Origin: Acidobacteriota bacterium
Lineage (GTDB): Bacteria; Acidobacteriota; Terriglobia; Terriglobales; Acidobacteriaceae
Assembly (NCBI GenBank): GCA_003224835.1
Contig: QHZX01000155.1
Span: forward strand, 1-8,241
Length of the DNA stretch: 8,241 nt
Reading direction: 5' to 3'
The position numbers and the translations under genes were made by a program. Positions 1 through 4,572 of the stretch are shown here, one piece after another. Positions within the stretch are counted from its first letter, which is position 1; each line of letters starts with the position of its first letter. The notes below the pieces were generated by a model. It did not search any database and was not told the DNA's origin. It worked only from the letters and a program-made list of their open reading frames with translations.

Positions 1-1947
1 TTCTGCTGTCACATTTCCTGCGGCATCAGGTGTTGCGTGCCCGTGAAGTGCAGCAGCATCGTGCGCGGCGTCAGAGGCCGCGTCACCACCAACCTGTGGC
101 GTTTCGATAGAAAAATCTTGTTCCCAATCTTCTGCGCCGTTCTCGGCCGCTGCTTCAGGAGCGACTGAGAAATCCTGCGGCTCCGCTTGTGCGGCGGTCG
201 GTTCCTGGAAAAACAATCCAGAGTGAGTTGATGAAGTGTCCGCATCGTGAGCGGCAGGCTGCGCAACCGGCTGTTCTGGGGCAGGTTCGGAGAAAGGATC
301 TGAGACCGGAGCAGCAATTTCAAATTCCTGAACTGTGCCTGCGCGTGCGTGCTCGGCTTGGGTTGCAGTAGCCTTGGACCTGATTCCGGCTGGGGCGACG
401 CGCTGTTCGTACTTCGCGGCCAAATCACTGTACTTGGAGGCTTCATCCGCATGGCCGGCGTCGTGATAAATGCTCTCCAGTGTGCGACAGCAGACAGCGG
501 CCTCAGCGAAGCGTCCCGCGCGTGTGTGCAATGCGGCAAGCCGTTGATTGAGACGCAAATCACGGGGTGCGCTGGGCAAAGCGGCAATCAGCGGATCAAG
601 CGCTTTGACCGGCATGTTGTAGGACATGAAGAGTTCGGCATCGGTCAATGCGGCCTTCACTGACATCGCGACCTCATCGTCATAACGTTGTTCGATGAAG
701 GGAGCATTGGCCTCAAGCTCATCCATCAAGCCCGCGCCTTCTTCAGCAGTTATGACGTGGCCCAAATTGGCCGACCCTAGTTGTTCCGTAACCTGCTGGA
801 GATTGGTCGCATGCATCTGGTTCGCAGGTTCCAGCTCGGTCAATTTGCGGTAATATTCGCGCGCTTTTTCGGGATTGCCGGATTGCACATAGCTGTGCGC
901 CAGCAATTCATATATGTCTGTGAACTGAGAGCTTTCCCCGCCCTTTTGAAATATCGCGAGGACCTTCTCCATGGTTTGCGGGTCGTCCTGAATGTAATGG
1001 AGGATCGCCCGCAGCGACTCAAACAGCTTGGCGGAATCTGTTCGCAGGAGCCGATCAGCAAATTGATCGTAAAGCTGCACCGCCTCGCGGGCCCGTTGTC
1101 CCTCAGCCAGGGCAGTTCCACATTCAAAAAGTGAGGAAACGTCATCGTGAACATTGGCCAGTTTGGCAGCGAGGCCGATTGCGTCATCGACGCGATTGGT
1201 ATGGAGATACGCCTGGAACAGAGCCTTAAGCCCGTCGGCATTGTTGTCGAGATCAGAGACTTTAGCCAGAGCCTGGATCGTGGCGTTGTAGTCGCCCTTT
1301 TCGGCTGCGGCACGCCCGCGGAGAACGCGCGCATAATTGTTTTCCGGATCGAGCTTCAACATGCGCTGCAGGATCTCGTCCGCTGCGGCGAGCTGCCCCT
1401 TAGAACGCAGGCCCTCAGCGGCGGCCGTAAGCAACTGCCAGGCGTCATCCTTTTTACCCATGCGAATGTAGGCTTCTGCGAGCCTTACCCGCATGGGGAC
1501 ATTGTCCGGATCCATTTCCAGAGTTTTTTGGAAAATTCTGATTGCCTGTTCGGTTTGCCCCGACTTGAGAAAGTCTTCCGCGACCTGCAGATACTGCGCG
1601 CGCGCGTCGTTGAACAAGCCCTGCTGAGTGTAAAGTTCCGCAAGCCTTAACACACATTCGGTGGAAGGTTTCAGCTTGCTGAGTTTCTTGTACATGGCAA
1701 TGGCTTTGACCGTGAAGCCTTGCCCGGCATAGGCATCGCCAACGTTCTTGAATGACTCGGCAGCTTTTTCGTGGTCGCCGCCACGGGAATAGAGGTCTCC
1801 GATCGTGTTCATCACGGTCAGGTCTTTGGGATCAGCTTTGAGGACCTTTTCGTACTCGGAGATGGCGTTCTGTAGTTTTCCCTGCTGGACGAATTTCTCC
1901 GCAGCGCTCAGAACTTTCTGTTTGTTGAAACCGAAACCAAACGCCAT
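1..1947 (-). CDS. Large TPR-repeat protein with acidic disordered C-terminal tail (partial, C-terminus beyond window)
   Basis: Reading the minus strand from the ATG at 1947-1945 gives 649 codons without a stop down to base 1, so the 3' end lies outside the window. The protein starts MAFGFGFNKQK and has no signal peptide or membrane segment, so it is probably cytoplasmic. Residues about 11-390 are consecutive helical-hairpin repeats of TPR type, for example A-x-x-F-V-Q-Q-G-K-L-x-x-A-I-x-x-Y-E-K-V-L-K-A-D-P at 16-40 and L-A-x-x-Y-V-Q-S-G-N-P-E-K-A-R-E-Y-Y at 349-366. Further helical repeats fill about 425-515. From about 520 onward the chain is low-complexity, rich in Ala, Pro, Glu, Asp and Gln, with recurring short motifs EFEI (541), DFSV (592) and DFSI (611). 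TPR arrays are protein-protein interaction scaffolds; the partner is not evident. A GGAG lies 12 bases before the ATG. Several shorter frames on both strands inside it are shadows. The family call is confident; the specific function is unknown. Confidence 0.9.
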   Translation of the reverse strand, partial: MAFGFGFNKQKVLSAAEKFVQQGKLQNAISEYEKVLKADPKDLTVMNTIGDLYSRGGDHEKAAESFKNVGDAYAGQGFTVKAIAMYKKLSKLKPSTECVLRLAELYTQQGLFNDARAQYLQVAEDFLKSGQTEQAIRIFQKTLEMDPDNVPMRVRLAEAYIRMGKKDDAWQLLTAAAEGLRSKGQLAAADEILQRMLKLDPENNYARVLRGRAAAEKGDYNATIQALAKVSDLDNNADGLKALFQAYLHTNRVDDAIGLAAKLANVHDDVSSLFECGTALAEGQRAREAVQLYDQFADRLLRTDSAKLFESLRAILHYIQDDPQTMEKVLAIFQKGGESSQFTDIYELLAHSYVQSGNPEKAREYYRKLTELEPANQMHATNLQQVTEQLGSANLGHVITAEEGAGLMDELEANAPFIEQRYDDEVAMSVKAALTDAELFMSYNMPVKALDPLIAALPSAPRDLRLNQRLAALHTRAGRFAEAAVCCRTLESIYHDAGHADEASKYSDLAAKYEQRVAPAGIRSKATATQAEHARAGTVQEFEIAAPVSDPFSEPAPEQPVAQPAAHDADTSSTHSGLFFQEPTAAQAEPQDFSVAPEAAAENGAEDWEQDFSIETPQVGGDAASDAAHDAAALHGHATPDAAGNVTAE

Positions 1948-2182
1948 AAGATTTACCGACTCCAGTTCCGTGCGTCTCCGCCCCGTTGGGAACAATTGCA
2001 CGACAGTCGCCGGGGCAAGGCTGGGACGGCCATTCGGACATGGTCATTGTACGGCTGGCCAATCCAATTCGTATGGTTACTAAGGGTTACCAGAGGGGGG
2101 TGTACAACCGGGTCAGGCGAGTTTCAGAGGGCAAATTTCTTATGCGGAGCATACATCGATTATTGTGCCCGCGCACAGCGGG

Positions 2183-2202
2183 TTCACAAGCATTCACAAT
2201 CA
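2183..2202 (+). repeat. Short tandem repeat, 10-bp period (TTCACAAGCA / TTCACAATCA)
   Basis: Two adjacent 10-mers match at 9 of 10 positions and share the core TTCACAA. The 10-bp spacing places both cores on the same face of the helix, as in some activator or repressor half-sites. It lies in the divergent promoter region. With only two copies, chance is possible. Confidence 0.4.
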
Positions 2203-2216
2203 AAATGCGCCCTTTT

Positions 2217-2236
2217 GTAACATGACGAATTGTTAC
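2217..2236. promoter_or_regulatory. Inverted repeat GTAACA-N8-TGTTAC, possible operator
   Basis: Perfect 6-bp half-sites are separated by 8 bases, a geometry typical of dimeric helix-turn-helix operators. It lies about 55 bp upstream of the -35 of the candidate promoter at 2291. A weak promoter-like pair (TTGTAA at 2215, TATGAC at 2237, 16-bp spacer) overlaps it. The match is by eye only and could be chance. Confidence 0.35.
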
Positions 2237-2290
2237 TATGACTCCAACTTCCTCATCCACAAGCAAATCCACACGATTGAAGACATTGCC

Positions 2291-2318
2291 TTGACTCGAA
2301 AAAACTGCGACTTATAGC
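2291..2318 (+). promoter_or_regulatory. Candidate sigma-70 promoter for the 68-aa gene
   Basis: TTGACT (2291-2296) matches the -35 consensus at 5 of 6 positions. After a 16-bp AT-rich spacer comes TATAGC (2313-2318), which matches the -10 at 4 of 6. Initiation would fall near 2325, giving a leader of about 40 bases before the ATG at 2365. Position and strength fit the downstream gene, but acidobacterial promoters are poorly defined and this is a pattern match. Confidence 0.5.
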
Positions 2319-2364
2319 ATCGGCCTAACCAATATCACTGGTTTCGAGGGGAGAGAGAGGTCGT

Positions 2365-2571
2365 ATGTGTGATGTATCTGGAGGAATGGAAGAGGGCAGG
2401 TTCGTCGAATTCCGTCGTAAGATTCGCACTGCCGAAGTGCTTTCCGGCGCGATACAACGTTTGATTTCCGACATTCACTTTAATGGCAAGATCAGCGTAA
2501 TTATTCAGAACGGACGAGTTCTCAAATCGGGGTACGAGGAGGGCTATTTTAGACATCATCCGGAGATCTAA
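2365..2571 (+). CDS. Small YezD/DUF2292-like protein
   Basis: A 68-residue protein. Its ATG is preceded by a very purine-rich Shine-Dalgarno tract (2346-2360, ending GAGAGAGG) with four bases to the start. Residues about 26-62 follow the pattern of the YezD/DUF2292 family of small bacterial proteins: an amphipathic helix (L-S-G-A-I-Q-R-L-I) followed by a short strand-turn-strand, G-K-I-S-V-I-I-Q-N-G-R-V. In the family the corresponding part reads like 'GSVxIxVxDGxV'. The usual family length is about 50-60 aa, so this one has a somewhat longer N-terminus. There is no signal peptide or cysteine cluster; it is likely cytoplasmic. The biochemical role of the family is not established. It has a candidate promoter upstream and a strong terminator 51 bases downstream, so it may form its own transcription unit. 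That it is a gene is well supported; the family assignment is tentative. Confidence 0.7.
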   Translation: MCDVSGGMEEGRFVEFRRKIRTAEVLSGAIQRLISDIHFNGKISVIIQNGRVLKSGYEEGYFRHHPEI

Positions 2572-2622
2572 ACGCTGCGCAACTTTAACTAAATAACTGG
2601 ACAGGTCGTCGTAACAGAAACG

Positions 2623-2661
2623 GGCCCTGTAACCGCCGCAAGCGGTTCAGGGCCTTTTTTT
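2623..2661 (+). terminator. Strong intrinsic terminator hairpin
   Basis: GGCCCTG (2623-2629) pairs with CAGGGCC (2648-2654), and AACCGC (2631-2636) pairs with GCGGTT (2642-2647). There is a single bulged T (2630) and a five-base loop CGCAA. Seven T residues follow directly (2655-2661). This is a textbook Rho-independent terminator for the 68-aa gene. Only 21 bases separate the T tract from the next ATG (2683), so a promoter for the next operon must lie upstream of or inside the hairpin, and the hairpin may therefore act conditionally. Confidence 0.9.
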
Positions 2662-2682
2662 CAATCTCGTTGGGAGGCAGTT

Positions 2683-2907
2683 ATGGAAACGCTCGATAGT
2701 AATGCTATTCAGTTGGAGCTCAAATATTGCGAGCGCTGTGGCGCGCTATGGTTGCGGGTAGCAAACTCGGACTTGATTTTTTGCGCACATTGCTCGGTAA
2801 TCCTGGCCGGACTTGCTCGCGACCCTCGTTTTCGTGATCCGTCACGTGGCGCGAACGTTGGTGGCAAAACTCAGATTATGTTCTGGAGTGAAGGAGGCAA
2901 CGCGTGA
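2683..2907 (+). CDS. Small zinc-ribbon protein
   Basis: A 74-residue protein with ATG preceded by GGGAGG at a five-base spacing. Residues 16-37 form a CxxC-x14-CxxC pair (C16-E-R-C19-G-A-L-W, then C34-A-H-C37), the layout of a zinc-ribbon knuckle pair that would bind one structural Zn. The tail (about 45-74) is polar and without recognisable motif. There is no signal peptide; it is likely cytoplasmic. The stop codon TGA (2905-2907) overlaps the GTG start of the next gene in the arrangement GTGA, so the two are translationally coupled and probably work together. Zinc ribbons of this size often mediate nucleic-acid or protein contacts, but which applies here cannot be read from the sequence. 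The zinc-binding call is strong; the function is unknown. Confidence 0.85.
   Translation: METLDSNAIQLELKYCERCGALWLRVANSDLIFCAHCSVILAGLARDPRFRDPSRGANVGGKTQIMFWSEGGNA
2891..2897 (+). promoter_or_regulatory. Shine-Dalgarno fixing a GTG start (AAGGAGG)
   Basis: AAGGAGG lies six bases before the GTG at 2904, inside the end of the zinc-ribbon gene. It supports the GTG as the true start rather than the first internal ATG (2991), and supports translational coupling. Confidence 0.8.
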
Positions 2908-3557
2908 ACACCGGCCTGCCAATTGTTGCCTCTAGAGCTGCGGACCATGGGATTCAGGATCCGGACCTGTTTCAGCCAACCGATGAGTGTATGGGCGAGG
3001 GCGCCCGTACACTCGTCGCCGAAGAAACTGCGGAGGATTTCATCTCCCTCCGTAATTTTCAGACGATCCAAGCAGAAGTGTCGGTGCGGGCGGTAGAACT
3101 CGGCCGCAATCCGGACCTCTGGCTGTATCGTGAGCGCACGATCGCGCTGCTGAGACGCTATCTGCGAATTTCGGTTGAAGTTGGGCGTTTGCCGTCACTG
3201 CTGGGACGCGAACTGTTTCGTTCCAAGGTGACTTCTTATCGCATGTCGAGTTTCGAGGACGCGGTGATCTTCGTGCATGATGTGGAGCGCGCCCTTGAGC
3301 AACTCGATGATTTCGGGAAAGATCTGGTCGCGGTGGTCATTTTTCAGGACTACTCACAGGACGAAGCGGCGGAGGTGCTGCAGTGTGCGCGCCGTACTTT
3401 GTGCCGGGAGTTTCCCGAAACCGTGGACAAAATCAGCGAGTTTTTTCTGGAAGGAGGTTTGCTCAATCGTCTGCCTCCGAGGCGACCTGTGGAAAATTCT
3501 TGTCAAGGGGGTAAAAACACCCAATTCCCCGCAAACGTATGTAAAGAAGCCGAATAA
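2904..3557 (+). CDS. Sigma-70 region 4-like helix-turn-helix protein
   Basis: A 217-residue protein starting with GTG, four bases overlapping the zinc-ribbon gene and with an AAGGAGG ribosome site. Residues about 133-182 resemble sigma-70 region 4: a helix L-D-D-F-G-K-D-L-V-A-V-V-I-F, then the helix-turn-helix D-Y-S-Q-D-E-A-A-E-V-L (149-159) with recognition helix R-R-T-L-C-R-E-F (163-170). A further helix D-K-I-S-E-F-F-L-E follows (175-183). The middle part (about 70-130) is helical and basic (R-E-R-T-I-A-L-L-R-R-Y-L-R). I see no clear sigma region 2 with core-binding and -10-melting motifs. It may therefore be a DNA-binding regulator derived from a sigma factor rather than a functional sigma. 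The first 45 residues and last 30 look disordered. It is probably cytoplasmic and DNA-associated. Its targets are unknown; the palindrome just downstream (3585-3607) is a candidate to test. The HTH assignment is good and the regulatory role is inferred. Confidence 0.75.
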   Translation: MNTGLPIVASRAADHGIQDPDLFQPTDECMGEGARTLVAEETAEDFISLRNFQTIQAEVSVRAVELGRNPDLWLYRERTIALLRRYLRISVEVGRLPSLLGRELFRSKVTSYRMSSFEDAVIFVHDVERALEQLDDFGKDLVAVVIFQDYSQDEAAEVLQCARRTLCREFPETVDKISEFFLEGGLLNRLPPRRPVENSCQGGKNTQFPANVCKEAE

Positions 3558-3584
3558 AAAGTTGTAAAGTATGGCACAATTTCC

Positions 3585-3607
3585 TTTTCAGAATGCTATT
3601 CTGAAAA
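3585..3607. promoter_or_regulatory. Perfect 10-bp inverted repeat (possible operator or hairpin)
   Basis: TTTTCAGAAT (3585-3594) and ATTCTGAAAA (3598-3607) are exact inverted copies around GCT. The element sits in an AT-rich spacer between the sigma-like gene and the 106-aa gene, 17 bases before a terminator hairpin. As DNA it has the form of a dimer-binding operator. As RNA it makes a weaker AU-rich hairpin without a following T tract, so it is not itself a typical terminator. Confidence 0.6.
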
Positions 3608-3623
3608 TAGAGAGTAAGAAAAC

Positions 3624-3654
3624 AAGAGCGCGCTTGTCGCGCTCTTTTTATTTT
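3624..3654 (+). terminator. Strong intrinsic terminator hairpin before the 106-aa gene
   Basis: AAGAGCGCG (3624-3632) pairs perfectly with CGCGCTCTT (3638-3646) around a CTTGT loop, and TTTATTTT follows. It is a clear Rho-independent terminator for the zinc-ribbon/sigma-like operon. The next ATG (3671) begins only 16 bases after the T-rich tract, leaving no room for an ordinary promoter between, so regulated read-through is possible. Confidence 0.85.
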
Positions 3655-3670
3655 GCGACTTAGAGGTCTC

Positions 3671-3991
3671 ATGGGAACACGCGCCAGACAAGCCGGTTCT
3701 CCAGATGACCTTTCGGAGTTGCGCCGGAAAATCAGCGAACTAGTTGCCCAGAACGCCGTGCCCATGGTGCAGCAAGCGATCGATGCGGTGCGGGAAGAAG
3801 GGCAGTACCAGGCAATCAAATATTTGTTTGAGATGGTCGGCTTATATCCCGCAGTCGCACAGGAAGACTCTGAGTCGCAGGATTCGCTGGCGCAGTTGTT
3901 GCTCGATCAGCTTGGGCTTCCTGCAATTCAGGCTGAGAAGGTCATCCCCGCGGGCCGGAAGGCATTCACGAAGTCCAATCCCGTAAAATGA
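3671..3991 (+). CDS. Hypothetical 106-aa helical protein
   Basis: The ATG at 3671 has AGAGG four bases before it. A TTG at 3653 would extend the frame by six codons but overlaps the terminator T tract and has no ribosome site. The protein is 106 aa with no signal peptide, cysteines or membrane segment. Residues about 13-32 form a charged helix (D-L-S-E-L-R-R-K-I-S-E-L-V). A helical core follows, P-M-V-Q-Q-A-I-D-A-V then Q-Y-Q-A-I-K-Y-L-F-E-M-V-G-L-Y-P-A (about 46-61). A second acidic helix comes next (S-Q-D-S-L-A-Q-L-L-L-D-Q-L-G-L-P). I recognise the general style of a short helical protein family of Acidobacteriota but know no function. The pattern faintly recalls the ends of small terminase subunits, which is weak evidence. 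It is followed by an 87-bp gap and the phosphatase gene on the same strand. Confidence 0.7.
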   Translation: MGTRARQAGSPDDLSELRRKISELVAQNAVPMVQQAIDAVREEGQYQAIKYLFEMVGLYPAVAQEDSESQDSLAQLLLDQLGLPAIQAEKVIPAGRKAFTKSNPVK

Positions 3992-4044
3992 GAAATATTA
4001 ACCGCTGCAACGCCAGGCTCGAAGTCTAGCGTCCAAAGCAGTGT

Positions 4045-4062
4045 TGCGGGATCAATCCTGCA
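4045..4062 (+). promoter_or_regulatory. Hairpin/palindrome abutting the phosphatase Shine-Dalgarno
   Basis: TGCGGGAT (4045-4052) and ATCCTGCA (4055-4062) are inverted copies with one G-T mismatch, which is a wobble pair in RNA. The right arm ends one base before the AGGAG ribosome site (4064-4068). It could be an operator or a leader hairpin affecting translation. The stem is short. Confidence 0.35.
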
Positions 4063-4078
4063 CAGGAGAGTACGGACC

Positions 4079-4537
4079 TTGGGGATGGACATTACGTGGA
4101 TCACCAGCCGGATTGGAGTCGGCGGCGGCATTTGGAACGAAGAGAACATGGCGGAGTTGGCGCGCATGGGCGTCACTCATGTCATCGATATGCAGATCGA
4201 ATTTGACGACACGCCGTTGGCGGAGCCCCACGGGATTCAGGTCCTGTGGAACGCAACCGATGATGATTTTCAGCCTAAGCCTGCAGAATTATTCGAGCGC
4301 GGCGTCGAGTTTGCGACAGAAGCGCTGGCGCAGGCGGAGAGCAAGCTGTTCATTCACTGTGCAGCGGGAGTGCATCGCGCTCCCATGATGACGCTCGGCG
4401 TACTTTGTTCGATGGGCTGGGAATTAGGGACCGCGATGGAAACGATTTCCGCGCGGCGTCCGGTGGTGGACTTCGCGGACGTTTACGTCAGCAGCGTGGA
4501 AAATTTTTTGCAGCAGCAAGTGAGAAGCGGAGACTAA
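4079..4537 (+). CDS. Dual-specificity/tyrosine-type protein phosphatase
   Basis: A 152-residue protein with the cysteine-phosphatase signature H93-C-A-A-G-V-H-R100-A-P, that is HCx5R with catalytic Cys94 and phosphate-binding Arg100. The acidic cluster D61-D-D63 in A-T-D-D-D-F-Q is suitably placed to supply the general acid. The N-terminal part (I-T-S-R-I-G-V-G-G-G, then M-G-V-T-H-V-I-D-M) matches the usual start of the dual-specificity phosphatase fold, and the length is normal for a single compact domain. It would hydrolyse phosphotyrosine/phosphoserine-threonine or another phosphomonoester; the substrate is not shown. No signal peptide, so cytoplasmic. The start is uncertain by six bases: AGGAG at 4064-4068 is ten bases from the TTG at 4079 but sixteen from the ATG at 4085. 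The stop is 35 bp before the giant exported protein gene, with no terminator in the gap, so co-transcription is likely. Confidence 0.88.
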   Translation: MGMDITWITSRIGVGGGIWNEENMAELARMGVTHVIDMQIEFDDTPLAEPHGIQVLWNATDDDFQPKPAELFERGVEFATEALAQAESKLFIHCAAGVHRAPMMTLGVLCSMGWELGTAMETISARRPVVDFADVYVSSVENFLQQQVRSGD

Positions 4538-4563
4538 CGCCTCTCTTGGGGATCTAAAAACTC

Positions 4564-4568
4564 GGAGG
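4564..4568 (+). promoter_or_regulatory. Shine-Dalgarno of the giant exported protein gene (GGAGG)
   Basis: GGAGG lies four bases before the ATG at 4573. It decides for this start over the in-frame TTG at 4612 or ATG at 4639, which lack a ribosome site. The 4639 start would also leave too short a signal peptide. Confidence 0.75.
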
Positions 4569-4572
4569 ATTT

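Larger units (their letters stand above)
1948..2364. other. Divergent intergenic region
   Basis: About 417 bp separate the minus-strand TPR gene from the plus-strand small gene at 2365. The short frames crossing it lack ribosome binding sites and recognisable protein character, so I call none. It must hold the promoters of both divergent genes. A candidate plus-strand promoter and two small repeat structures are listed separately. I found no convincing minus-strand promoter; a TACAAT on that strand (plus-strand 2046-2051) has no good -35 partner. Confidence 0.7.

Noticed and set aside
840..1334. Minus-strand frame of 164 codons and several plus-strand frames (for example 781-1134, 1147-1650) within 1-1947
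   Set aside because: All are shadows of the 649-codon TPR frame, which has coherent repeat structure and no interruption.
1832..2083. Short frames on both strands across the start of the TPR gene
   Set aside because: They overlap the strongly supported TPR N-terminus out of frame and have no independent support.
2087..2272. Minus-strand 61-codon frame in the divergent intergenic region
   Set aside because: It uses a GTG start without a ribosome site, and the translation shows no domain or compositional sign of a real protein.
3571..3590. Possible sigma-54 promoter (TGGCAC at 3572-3577)
   Set aside because: The -24-like half is good, but the expected GC at -12 is missing; the sequence there is CC/TT.
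3653..3670. TTG start six codons upstream for the 106-aa protein
   Set aside because: It lies in the terminator's T-rich tract with no ribosome site, whereas the ATG at 3671 has AGAGG at four bases.
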